From assembly GCA_958450325.1 (NCBI GenBank), contig OY288244.1, positions 35,401,424-35,465,423 on the forward strand: a DNA stretch of 64,000 nucleotides, read 5' to 3'. Below, piece after piece: positions 10,554 through 21,402 of the stretch; position 1 is the first letter of the stretch; every line of letters begins with the position of its first letter. Origin of the DNA: Agrostemma githago (Eukaryota; Streptophyta; Magnoliopsida; Caryophyllales; Caryophyllaceae). Made by a program: the position numbers and the translations under genes. The notes under the pieces are model-generated. The model ran no database searches. It was not told the origin of the DNA and was given only the letters and a program-made list of their open reading frames with translations.

Positions 10554-11192
10554 ATGGCGAGAGAAACACGGACTCTGAAGGAGCTCACAGCTCCTGATCT
10601 TGCGGTTCAACCGTTGTGCATTACGTTCCCAGCTCTTGCCGAGGGAGCCACTTTTGAATTGAAATCGGGTCTGATTCATCATCTACCCACTTTCAATGGA
10701 ACGAGCATCGAAGATCCGAACAAACATCTCTCGGATTTCCATATTGTGTGCTTTAGTATGAAGCCGGCGGGTGTGACTGACGAGCAACTTCAGCTACGAG
10801 CTTTTCCCTTTTCATTAAAGGGAAACGCAAGAGATTGGTTGTACTATCTACCACCCAATAGTGTCACAACTTGGGTGGATATGAAGAAGGCGTTTCTAGA
10901 GAAGTACTTCCCACCGTCCCGTTCTGCGCACTTGAAGAAAGCCATTAGCAATGTGGAACAACGAGACGGGGAGACCATGTACGAGTTCTATGAGAGATTC
11001 AAGCAATTATGTGCCAGTTGTCCCTATCATGGGTATTCAGATCAGGATCTCGTCTTATATTTCTGTGGTGGACTTACACCCGAAGATAGTCGTATGATTC
11101 ATTCGGCTAGTGGCAGTGGTATAGTGAACAAGAACCCGACGCAAGCATGGATTATGCTAGGAGAAATTCGAAGCGCGTTGTTAGCTCATTGA
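10554..11192 (+). pseudogene. gag: Athila Gag (capsid part), frame lost before nucleocapsid
   Basis: The structural Gag protein packages element RNA into cytoplasmic particles. I place the start at ATG 10554 (MARETRTLKELTAPDL), because the frame upstream begins with no ATG and Athila Gags commonly start this way. The capsid homology region includes LKGNARDWLYYLPPNSVTTW and the helical segment with YERFKQLCASCPYHG. The frame stops at 11190-11192, whereas the matching downstream sequence (RRNSKRVVSSLNPTSN) is in the next frame from 11147. The switch, near 11150-11170, is equivalent to a one-base deletion; there is no slippery heptamer, so I read it as damage and not programmed frameshifting. 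Confidence 0.88.
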
Positions 11193-14100
11193 ACCCTACT
11201 TCAAACCTTGAGGAGAAAGTCGATAGTTTAACGTCGGCGATCCAAGCTATGATGGGAGGTAGGCAACAAGCTACGGTGTGCGGTATATGCTCCACGGAGG
11301 GACATCGTAGTGATTTATGCCCTTATATGCAAGAGGGTAGTTCCGAAGAGGTGAATGGTATTTGGGATAACACCTCAAACAAGAAGAAATGGGATCCTTA
11401 CTCCGAAACTTACAATGAAGGATGGAGAAGTCATCCTAACTTTGGATGGCGTAACTTTCAAGGTCAACAATCAAGTGGCCCTCCTAGAGGTCAATTCATT
11501 CCACGACCTCAAGGCCAACAATTCACATCACAGGTTCCACAACAACAAGCAACACCGAGTTCATCAATGTCCACGGAGGACATGATTCGGGCACTCACGG
11601 TAAGTGTTACTCAAGATCGAGCGGAAAACAAGCAGAATTTCAAGAATCTTGAGACTCAAGTGAGTCAATTGGCGACCGCGATTAATCGGTTAGAAGCGGG
11701 ACAAACGGGTGGTCTACCATCTCAAACGGTAGAAAACCCAAAGAAGAATGTGAGTGCGGTGTCTTTGAGAAATGGAAGACAACTAGTAGAGGTCGGTAAG
11801 CCTAAAGCTAAATCCAAGGAAGTTGCTATCCAAGAGGAAGAAGAGATGGTCGTTGATGATGGGATCACACATGTGATCGAAGATGACAAAGTGGTGCCGA
11901 GTTCTACAGTGAAAGCACCATTGGTTCAAATCCACGATCCCCCACCACCTTTCCCAGATGCATTGAAGGATACTCGTAAGAAGGAGCATGATAACGATGT
12001 TTACGAAACCTTTCGTAAATGTGAGGTAAATATTCCCCTTTTAGAGTTACTTAAAAGTGTCCCTCGATATGCTAAGTTTTTAAAAGAACTTTGTACTATA
12101 AAGAGGAATAATCGGCTAAAGGGAATCGAGAAGGTGACGGTAAGTGAACATGTTTCGGCCGTGTTTCAACGTAAATTGCCCACTAAGTGTGGAGATCCGG
12201 GAATGTTCACAATACCTTGTACTATAGGAGACACCGAATTTCATAGAGCTATGTTAGATTTGGGTGCTTCGATTAATGTGCTTCCTTATTCCATCTATCA
12301 ATCACTTAAACTTGGACCCATGAGTAAAACTAATATTGTCATTCAATTAGCGGATCGGTCCAATGTTTATCCTAAGGGAGTCATAGAAGATGTTTTGGTC
12401 ATGGTTGATAAATTGATTTTTCCTGCGGATTTTTATGTGCTAGACATAGAGCACGATAGACATGTTGCCCCTATATTGTTAGGGAGACCATTTATGAAAA
12501 CTGCGAAAACTAAGATCGATGTTTGCAGCGGTTCTCTTACTATGAAGTTTGATGGTCAGGTGGTGGAGTATAATATCTTCAATGCAATGAAATTCCCCAC
12601 TGAGGACCATTCTTTATGTCTTATTGACGTGTGTGAGCCATTAGTGCAGGAAACTTTTGATTTGGACAACCCAGATGAGTTGCAGGTCGTGATTGAGAAC
12701 GGTATAGCAGAAAAGAGGTCTGATGATTTAGTGTCAACTAACTTGCAGGAAACAGCAGCTGAGTTGACCGGGGTGTCCTTTGTGCACACGGTTCCACCTT
12801 CATTACAACTAACCGTGCCTCGTGACACTTTGTTACCATCTATTTTGCAGGCACCAGTTGTAGAACTAAAACCACTCCCGGATCACTTGAAGTATGTGTT
12901 CCTTGGTGAGGGAGATACATTGCCTGCAATTATCTCTAGTAAGCTCACTAAGGAACAAGAAAAGCGGTTGGTGGAGGTTTTGAAGGAGCATAAGCAAGCT
13001 ATTGGTTGGACCATTGCCGACATCAAGGGCATAAGTCCATTGACTTGCATGCATCGGATTTTGCTAGAGGATGAAGCACGACCGGTGAGGCAACCGCAGC
13101 GACGGTTGAACCCTCCTATGATGGAGGTTGTAAAGAAGGAGGTATTGAAGCTTCTGCAAGTAGGTATGATCTATCCTATTTCTGATAGCAAGTGGGTTAG
13201 TCCCACTCAGGTTGTCCCTAAGAAAAGTGGGGTCACGGTCGTAGAGAATAAGGATGGGGATTTAGTACCTACTCGAGTCCAGAATGGGTGGAGAGTATGT
13301 ATAGATTACCGTAGGCTGAACACGGTAACTAGGAAAGACCACTTCCCTCTCCCTTTCATTGATCAGATGCTTGAGAGACTCGCAGGCAAAGCATATTACT
13401 GCTTCTTGGATGGTTATTCGGGCTATTTTCAGATAACAATTGCTCCTGAGGATCAGGAGAAGACTACTTTTACATGCCCTTTTGGCACATTTGCGTATCG
13501 CCGCATGCCATTCGGGTTATGTAATGCACCCGCAACATTTCAGCGCTGCATGATGAGTATTTTCTCCGAGTACGTGGAGAACTTTATTGAGGTGTTTATG
13601 GATGATTTTACTGTGCATGGTAATTCTTTTGATGCATGTTTACATCACTTATCACTTGTTTTGAAGCGTTGTGTTGAAACTAACCTTGTACTTAATTCTG
13701 AGAAGTGTCACTTTATGGTTGAGCAGGGTATAGTTTTGGGACATGTTGTGTCGGGTAAGGGGATCGAGGTAGATAAAGCGAAAGTTGATACAATTAAGAC
13801 TCTACCTTATCCTACTAACGTGCGCGAAGTTCGCTCCTTTCTTGGACATGCAGGATTTTACCGAAGATTTATCAAGGATTTTTCCAAGATTGCACAACCA
13901 TTGTGCAAATTGTTGCAAAAGGAGGTTGACTTCGTTCTTGATGAGGCGTGCAAGAAGGCATTTGATGAGTTGAAAACTCGTCTCACAACCGCCCCGATCA
14001 TTCAAGCCCCTAATTGGTCTCTTCCCTTCGAGATCATGTGTGACGCGAGTGATTATGCTTTAGGGGCGGTCTTGGGTCAAAAGGATGGGAGAGCTTCTCA

Positions 14101-15772
14101 TGTTATTCATTATGCTTCTATGACCCTTAATGATGCGCAACGAAATTACTCGACTACTGAAAAAGAGATGTTGGCGGTTGTCTTTGCTTTAGAAAAATTT
14201 CGTTCTTACTTGCTTGGTACTAAAGTTGTTATTTATTTAGATCATGCTGCGCTTCGTTACTTGATGACGAAGAAAGAAGCCAAGCCGAGGCTAATCCGTT
14301 GGATTCTCCTCCTTAGTGAGTTCGATATTGAAGTTAAGGACAAGAAAGGTGCAGAAAACGTGGTTGTGGACCACTTGAGTCGGTTGGTTCAGAATGATGA
14401 CCATGACCATGGTTTGGAGTCGGTAAAGGAGATTTTTCCTGATGAAACTTTGTTTGCTTTACGTACTCTAGAACCTTGGTATGCTAATATTGTTAACTAT
14501 TTGGTCTCTAACAAGTTTCCAACTCGTTTTTCTAAAGATCAGAAGGATAAGATTCGCAGTGACGCGAAGTATTATGTGTGGGATGACCCCTACTTGTGGA
14601 AACATTGCTCGGATCAGATCATTAGGCGGTGTATTTCTGAGAGTGAGATGTCCTCTATTCTCACCTTTTGTCATTCACATGCATGTGGTGGGCACTTTGG
14701 CTCCAAGAGAACAGCGAAGAAGGTACTCGATTGTGGTTTTTATTGGCCACATCTGTTTCGAGATGCGCATGCATTCTGTAAGTCCTGTGACAACTGTCAA
14801 AGGGTGGGGAACATATCCCAAAGAAATGAAATGCCCCAAATCCCTATTATTTATTGCGAAATATTCGAGGTTTGGGGGATTGATTTCATGGGACCATTTC
14901 CTAACTCCTCTGGATTTATTTATATATTACTCGCTGTTGATTATGTGTCGAAGTGGGTAGAAGCGATACCCACGAAAACTGATGACTCTAAAGTGGTTGC
15001 AGATTTTATCAAATCTTTCATATTTGTTAGGTTTGGAATTCCAAGAGCCATAGTCAGTGATCGTGGGACGCATTTCTGCAATAGAACCATTGGCGCTTTA
15101 TTAAAAAAATACTTTGTGACCCACAAAGTATCGACCGCGTATCACCCACAAACTAACGGGCAAGCCGAGGTGTCAAATAGAGAGGTGAAATCTATTTTGG
15201 AGAAAACGGTTAACCCAAATCGGAAGGATTGGAGTCAACGCTAAGAAGATGCGTTGTGGGCATATCGGACCGCTTACAAGACACCCATAGGGATGTCTCC
15301 ATATCGGTTAGTTTTTGGAAAACCATGTCACTTGCCCGTTGAGTTAGAACATCGAGCTTATTGGGCGATCAAAAGCTTCAATACAAGCTTAGTTGGAGCG
15401 GGTGAAAGTCGGAAATTGGAGATACTAGAACTTGAGGAAATTCGGAATGATTCCTATGCAAACGCGGCAATTTACAAGGAAAAGACGAGACGTTTACATG
15501 ACAAAATGATATCAAGAAAGGAATTCATTGTTGGTCAAAAAGTGCTTCTGTTTCAATCACGTCTCAAGCTATTTCTCGGTAAACTACGTTCACGTTGGGT
15601 AGGACCGTATGAAGTTATGGATGTATCCCATCATGGAGCTATTGAGATACGTAGCTTGGACACGAATAAGGTTCTGAAAGTGAACGGTCAACGCTTAAAA
15701 CCGTATTATGAGGGGTTCCGAGTTGAGACGGTGGAGAGTTTGACTCTCTACGAGCCCATTTATGAAGATTAA
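11147..15772 (+). pseudogene. pol: Athila nucleocapsid-protease-RT-RNase H-integrase, one nonsense codon
   Basis: This frame copies RNA to DNA and inserts it into the genome. Numbering from 11147: zinc knuckle CX2CX4HX4C at residues 45-58; aspartic protease with DLGAS at about 371-375; reverse transcriptase with VCIDYRRLN and the catalytic FMDD (Asp 819, 820); RNase H with CDASD (Asp 966), EKEM and a VDHLSR terminus; integrase with an HHCC finger near 1178-1225 and DDE residues Asp 1246, Asp 1305, Glu 1341. TAA at 15242-15244 stops the frame after KDWSQR; the same frame continues from EDALWAYR to 15772 with a GPYEV (GPY/F) module, so a single point change broke it. All catalytic residues are otherwise kept. 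Confidence 0.93.
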
Positions 15773-16852
15773 CTCACCTCGCCACTTAGTCGAGCGAACG
15801 ACTTTAAACAAAAGCGCTTCCGGGAGGCAACCCGTGTCTTGTAGATCGTTCTTGTAGAATTTTGTTTTACGGGTCATAGGTCGTAGTATTAGTTTCGTTA
15901 TTGTCCTTAATAGTTTATTTACTTAGTTTTATTACTAACTTTTCATGTCTTGATAGGTAAGGAGAGTGTCGACTTTTAAGGAAACTGGGCGACTTGCACA
16001 AGCCTTGGGCGACTAGCATGGAGGCCCCTCGAAAACAGTGCAAAAATTGAAGAAAAATCGAAAAGAGGACGAAGTTACAGGCTTTGGCGCGAGTCGCGCG
16101 GCCTTTATGCGACTCGCGCGGATCCCCCTCTCACAGGTATTATTTTATTATTTAAAAAAAATCAAAAAAAAAAATCAAAAAATCGGAAACAACTGCCATC
16201 CTTCCATTCCCTTTCCATCTCTTTCCTTAATCAAATATCAAACATCAAATATCCCCAAACTTCAAAACCCTAAGATTCAAAAATTCCCCCAATTCAATCT
16301 AAAAATCTCTAATTACTCCTAATCAAATCCCTAATCTACCTCATATCTCTTTCTCTTCACCCATCTCCAACTCTTTTTCCCAATCTATCTCCGTCTTGGT
16401 CAGTGTCCGTCGTCGTTTGCCGCCGTCAGCGTCGTCGTCTGTCGCCGTCCGCCGGTCCGGTGCCTGGGTCGTCCGGCGAGTCGCGCGGCCTCTGTGCGAC
16501 TCGCGTGGGTCCGGTGGGATGTGTATCTCCGGTGTTGGGTCGAGTATGCAGCGGTTCCGTTCCGTGTCTGTCGAGGTTGTAAGTCATTAACTCCATCCTC
16601 TCATCCTTTTCTGTTTCACTTCTCTGATTCCAAAATTGTGTACTGTCTATGAGTTGCTAAGTCTAAGATGGGGAAAGTCTGATTTCTGAGTTGAATTCTG
16701 TTTATTCCGTGTGATTTAAGCAAGCCTAGTTGTAGTCAGCGTCCCGTTTCGTGTCAATCGAGTCTGTCACGGTTCGTCTACTAGTTTGGGTCTGAGTCGG
16801 GTGTCGTCTGAGTTCATAGTTCACATATCTTGGGTAGTTTAACTCTTGAGTC
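15773..16852 (+). other. Inter-ORF region of A with CG-rich inverted repeats
   Basis: This 1.1 kb has no convincing gene. At 16087-16122 and 16476-16510 it holds the inverted pair GCGAGTCGCGCGG ... GCGACTCGCG, a motif otherwise found in the LTR array, and a weaker version near 15985-16020. The segment from 16150 is A- and C/T-rich and may be the leader of the downstream ORF. Confidence 0.7.
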
Positions 16853-18085
16853 ATGGCCCCGAAAAAGCAAAAAACAACCGTGCTTGATTATATGGGGTGT
16901 AAGAATTTGAGTGCGAAACCGAAATCAATTTGGCGCCAACAATTTGACCGGGTTATTATGTCGACTAAGTTTGTCGATAATTTGGCATTGGAGTTGCTCG
17001 GGATTAGGGAGGAAGTGTTGACATTATTGACTCGTATTGGGTTAGCAAACTTTTACGAGATGTGCGCAAACACGTATAAGCGTTACACACTTGAATTCTT
17101 GTCCACCCTAGAAGTCCATCGTGATCACGACCCCCCTCACATTACTTTTCATCTCGGAGATTCAGAACGAGATGTGGACTTCACAGAATTGAGGGAGGCA
17201 TTGGGTATAGCACCGAAAGGGGGGGCGGAATTTCTGACTCCTACTACTCGTATGATGGACGAATTTTGGAAGAAAATAGCTGGGAGTGCTTATGAGGGGG
17301 CTAAGAATGCTGATATTATTCATCCTGCCCTTCGTTATGTTCACCGACTTTTGAACTCCACATTTCTTTGCAAAGGTGAGCCGACACATCTACCTAGGGC
17401 GGATTTGATGTATTTGTGGGCCATGATGCCCGAATGTTTGGGAACCCCGGATTGGCTCGATATATTCTTGAATTGTTGTGAGAAGCACCAGAAGGCGGTC
17501 TCGGGGAATATTCCGATGGGGGGTATGGTCACTCTTCTAGCTCAGTATCTTGGCCTACCCAAGATGACTGACTCTCCTGTCGTAGGTGATAGTACTATTA
17601 GTATAAAGTTCATGGAGAGTTGCTCTATGATTTCGCGACCAATTGTTAAATACTACCTAATCTGGACGCTCGGCACGTCTCACCAGCATTATATGATTTT
17701 GCCTCGTCCAGATGGGAAACCGTTACCGTTGGGGCCTACTGCGGCTGCATTTTACCTTCCTCATGATGAGGAGTTTCCTATGCCGACTACCGAGTCTCGT
17801 GCCCCGGTTGTGGAGGAGACCGAGGGTACGTCTGATTTTGATCGTTGGAGCGATTGGCGCGAAGCAATAGAAGATCGAGTGGAGGAATCTGCTGATAATA
17901 GTAGATTGGCGGCTGAGTTCGGTCGGTGTATGAATCGGTTGCAGTTGAAGTTGCACCCTAATGACTACTCGGAACCATCTCCCGAGTTTTATGGAGAGCT
18001 TGCAGCCCGTGAGCAAGCGAGATCATCTAGGAGGGCGGCACGTGAGGCTAAGTCACGTGACACCGGCTCCTCTTCTCACTCTTGA
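16853..18085 (+). CDS. ATHILA ORF-1-type protein
   Basis: An intact 410-residue frame starts MAPKKQKTTVLDYM, just where the second Athila ORF is expected, downstream of integrase. It resembles the plant ATHILA ORF-1 family by composition and pattern: a basic N terminus, a globular middle with FLSTLEVHRD, FHLGDSERDVDFTELREALG and LNSTFLCKGEPTHLPRADLMYLW, and a charged, Arg/Ser-rich C terminus. In Athila this ORF occupies the env position, but I see no signal peptide or clear transmembrane segment here. The function of the family is not established. It is the only undamaged long frame of the element, probably translated from a spliced or separate RNA. Confidence 0.8.
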   Translation: MAPKKQKTTVLDYMGCKNLSAKPKSIWRQQFDRVIMSTKFVDNLALELLGIREEVLTLLTRIGLANFYEMCANTYKRYTLEFLSTLEVHRDHDPPHITFHLGDSERDVDFTELREALGIAPKGGAEFLTPTTRMMDEFWKKIAGSAYEGAKNADIIHPALRYVHRLLNSTFLCKGEPTHLPRADLMYLWAMMPECLGTPDWLDIFLNCCEKHQKAVSGNIPMGGMVTLLAQYLGLPKMTDSPVVGDSTISIKFMESCSMISRPIVKYYLIWTLGTSHQHYMILPRPDGKPLPLGPTAAAFYLPHDEEFPMPTTESRAPVVEETEGTSDFDRWSDWREAIEDRVEESADNSRLAAEFGRCMNRLQLKLHPNDYSEPSPEFYGELAAREQARSSRRAAREAKSRDTGSSSHS

Positions 18086-18157
18086 GCCCGAGGTACTTCT
18101 CTTCCCATTTCTTTTATTGTCCTTAGTTCACACATTCGAGGACGATGTGTTATTCAA

Positions 18158-18170
18158 GCGTGGGGAGGGA
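18158..18170 (+). other. Internal polypurine-like tract of A
   Basis: GCGTGGGGAGGGA preceded by TTCGAGGACGATGTG and TATTCAA is nearly the same as the block at the 3' LTR border (TCGAGGACGAGTAAAG, TTCAAGCGTGGGGATA, 18999-19030). It lies 73 bases after the last ORF. Confidence 0.6.
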
Positions 18171-18256
18171 AATTATCTCGTTGTATATAGTAGTTAGCTT
18201 GTATTACGTCTTTCCTTTAAAAAAAAATTGAAAAAAAAAGAAATAAATAAACCTGG

Positions 18257-18429
18257 CTAGGTGAAAACCCGGAAAGGGCGCCTAGGCAAAAGTGGGGAAT
18301 GTGGCCGAGGACAGAGTGAAAACCCGAAAGGGCGCTCCGGGTAAAAAGAAGATTCGAGTTGCGTGCCACGAGAGTAGTGTGAGGAAAAATAAAAGCTAGA
18401 GTGAAAATCCGCAAGGGCGGACACTCTAG
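18257..18429 (+). other. Three related RNA hairpins in A 3' non-coding region
   Basis: Three hairpins share one plan: outer stem ending in GTG, unpaired AAAA, inner stem, small loop, and return strand with no bulge. Hairpin 1 is 18257-18285 (CTAGGTG/CGCCTAG, inner CCC/GGG). Hairpin 2 is 18314-18337 (GAGTG/CGCTC, inner CCC/GGG, GAAA loop). Hairpin 3 is 18396-18429 (CTAGAGTG/CACTCTAG, inner TCCGC/GCGGA, AAGG loop). Stem sequences differ but pairing is kept, G-U included. Confidence 0.75.
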
Positions 18430-19032
18430 GCAAAATGAGGGAATTAGGAAAAAAAATCACTACTACTTTCTCCATTTTTTTTTTGGTGTTGGCGTCATAA
18501 GAAGGGTGACACGGAAGGTCGGAAGGGTAGGATAGTTGGCTAAGGTGAGAAGAATCGCGGTGTGGTCGTAGCACTATATCTTTTGTGATTGGTGATGTTT
18601 TGGTTGATATATTGAACTATTAGAGGCGGTTAGGATTGATCACATGTGTGGGTTGTGGAGTATTATGGTATACATTCTTACCATCGGTGACATTAGTAGC
18701 ACGTGTGATCCGCTTTAGGATCGGAGAAATAAGGGGCGTTAGATATTGACATTAGCTTATCCTTATTTGCTAATGTCCCTTGTTTTGATGATTCAAGTCG
18801 ATGATAGTAGTTTGGTTTTGGATGTGTGATTCACTTGAACATTGGAGTGAGGTTCATTCAAGTGGTGGATTAACTTGTGCATAGTCTCAAATCGAGGGAG
18901 TTTGGTGGAGGACGAGTGAGGGCCGATGTGTGTAATGATTGTTCCCGCGCATTTTGGACCGGTGATGGTCGTGTTTATTGTGTTCCTTGAGTTTTACTCG
19001 AGGACGAGTAAAGGTTCAAGCGTGGGGATATT
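18430..19032 (+). other. A 3' non-coding region and polypurine tract
   Basis: No gene is visible. The tract GCGTGGGGATA (19020-19030) borders the 3' LTR and should prime plus-strand DNA synthesis. Confidence 0.8.
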
Positions 19033-20350
19033 TGATGGGCCGGATTTAGTCGTAGTTATTACGACGGTTTTTGTGTAGTTTTGTGAGCTTAATCGTGTGT
19101 TTTGTAGTGCGTTTGTGTTATTTTGATACGAGCGTAATACAAGCTTTTTGGAGGATTCTAATCTCGATCGTTAGTTGGGCCAAGAATGAATGACTCGTGA
19201 AGAATTGGAGATCCCAATAGAAGACACGGAGCGAGGAAGCACGAAAGGAACTGTGAAGGTGAACAGACCGCCAGGCGAGTCGCATGAAGACCAGGCGAGT
19301 CGCGCGGGCGGGCGAGTCGCGCGGCTTCTATACGACTCGCGTGAAGGCCTGTTTCCGTGACGCGTTTTAGTTTTATTCCGCCTTAATTTATTATGTTTAG
19401 AAGACTTTGTTTTATTTTAGGAAACTTTATATCTTTCTATTTTATTATTATTATTAGGAAACTAGTATTAGGTTAAGAGGGGGATGGATGATTCATTATT
19501 ATTCATCATCACTCATTGTTACGTTCAATTAGAATTGGAGAAGAAAAACCCTAGCATGAAGAACTAATTCCATCATCTCGGATTAAGATTTGAAGCTTCT
19601 AATTAGTCAATTGTGAGACTTTAATTCTCCTTTATTCTCTCTCTCGAGTATTGTTATCTCTCCGTTCATATCTGCATGATTGTTGAATGTTTAGATTAAA
19701 ATAGCTAATTAATCTTTGCAATTTTCAATCTATTGTTATTCTAGCGATTGAATCCGTAATTGTTCAAACCCGTTAGATGAAGTAACGATCTTTGACCTTA
19801 ATATTGGATGTGTTTCATCATATCTAGGTTAGAGAGAGATTTAACTTGTGATTCGAACTAATAATCGCTTGTTTTATTGGTCGTCCCTTCTATCGTTCTC
19901 TATTCGTTAATGCTATTATTGAATTAAACTTAATCGCGTATATTAGGTTGTTTGATAATTAGGTTATTTGATTATCGCGTTCCGAGTCAAATAATATTCA
20001 CGTGAGATTCGGGATTTACTTCCCACGATAGTGTGCTCAAGAGTTAGGAGAAAGTTGTTAGTCTATGATCAATTTGATAATTAGTTGTGGAAAATTCTTA
20101 CCGAGATCGTTTTAATCCTCTGAACTCTTCCATTATTATTATCGATTTCGTTGTTTGCTTAATAGTTAGTTTTAGTTACTCAACCACCCAAATCACCCCC
20201 CCTTCTTAGTTATTAATTTCTAGTTTTAATTCACTTAAATTACTTTGTCTTCTCTGTGGATCGACCCTTATTTCCCTACACTAGTGTCTTAGGTTTGTGG
20301 TTATAAGTGTTTAAATAGTATCTTTGGGAGCATACGACTTCGGCTCAGCA
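19033..20350 (+). repeat. 3' LTR of A
   Basis: The LTR is 1318 bp, TGATGGGCC to CTCAGCA, followed by the target duplication GTAGT at 20351-20355. The likely TATA box is at 19424-19434. Confidence 0.93.
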
Positions 20351-21402
20351 GTAGTACTCATTATGACACATGTAACATCAAATTGCATAAGCATGATATT
20401 CGTCTCTTAAATACCTCTATGCATTCGGTTTGAGATTGTGACATATGAAAAAGGCAATCCCGTTTCTTTTATCTAATTCCCATGAACTCCACATAGCCAT
20501 AATTTGAATTGTTTTGACCCGCTTATTAACTACATGCCATATTTGCCTACCCTGGTCAAGCTAGTTTGGTTAATTAGACGGAATTGTTTTTTTCGGGTGA
20601 AATTTGGTACTATGTCATGTTGATTGGAGAAGGAAAAAAAATGATGAATGATTGAAAAAAAATCAATGAAAGAAAAGAAAAGGAAAGGCGATAGTTGAAA
20701 AGAAAGAAAAAAAAAGTGAAACAAGAAAAGGAATGTGTTTTTGCTATGAGAAAAGAATTGATCGCTCTGTTTTCGTAGTTGTTGGTGCGAAGTCGGTTAT
20801 GAAAAGTTGAAATAAGGTGCTTGGTACTACTTGTAATTCCTTTGATTGAAGTTGGTTAAGAATGGAATGAGTTTAGTTTGGTTACGGTTGTACTAGCTTG
20901 ACTTTGACCTCCACATATCCAAATCGTTTTGCCTCTTCTTACCCGATTACCCTCACTTTATCCACATGTAAGTCCTCGACTTGTGTCTTGGTCCGATTGA
21001 ATGTGTATCTACGGTTGGTAGAGATTGATATCATGTTAGATTGCATACATGTTCTTATAAGTCGCAGTTAGGTGAGTGTTTTGTCTTTCAGATTCTACAT
21101 AAACTCACAATAATTGCCCTTATTGAGTGCTGAGTGTAAACCGTGGGGAATCTCGACATAAGAAGGTTATGCAAGATTAAAAGTTTGGAATTTGAATATT
21201 GATTGGAGCTTGATCTTTGGAATTCTCTACTCTTCATCTTTGCTATAGATTTCGTTTCTTTAGCCTAGGTGTCATTCGCTTGTTGGAGTATTCGATGTTG
21301 GGATTCGTGTTGATTAGTTCGGAGCCATTGTTTTAAGTCTTGTCCATATTCTTTGATGATTGCTTTGCTTAGAGACAAGCAAAGGTTTGGTTTGGGGGGA
21401 TT

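Larger units (their letters stand above)
8928..20350 (+). mobile_element. Athila-type LTR retrotransposon A
   Basis: An 11,423-bp element with LTRs at 8928-10288 and 19033-20350, Asp-type primer site, gag-pol frame, an ATHILA ORF-1-type frame, a polypurine tract and 5-bp target duplications. Order is gag, protease, reverse transcriptase, RNase H, integrase, then the extra ORF, as in Ty3/gypsy Athila. By eye the LTRs differ by about 14 substitutions over about 1.3 kb plus three length changes in repeats, so the insertion is fairly recent. Gag-pol carries a frameshift and a nonsense codon, so this copy is probably not autonomous now. It is the only element in the window with a full polymerase region. 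Confidence 0.95.
7343..21402 (+). mobile_element. Element B1 internal region (5' truncated, split by element A)
   Basis: Segments 7343-8927 and 20351-21402 together match the internal region of B2 (23513-26160) at high identity; element A occupies the gap. The left end is cut by the D LTR. The 3' part before the LTR is non-coding and ends in the polypurine tract TTTGGTTTGGGGGGAT before the LTR at 21403. B1 and B2 share the LTR at 21403-22941, giving an internal-LTR-internal-LTR arrangement. Confidence 0.8.

Noticed and set aside
11147..11192. Programmed -1 frameshift between gag and pol of A
   Set aside because: No slippery heptamer or clear downstream pseudoknot in the overlap, and Athila normally uses one continuous frame; a small deletion is simpler.
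16038..16322. Small frames at 16038-16322 and 16396-16590 between pol and the second ORF of A
   Set aside because: They are low complexity (Lys/Asn or Arg/Ser) and produced by poly-A and CG-rich inverted repeats; probably leader sequence.
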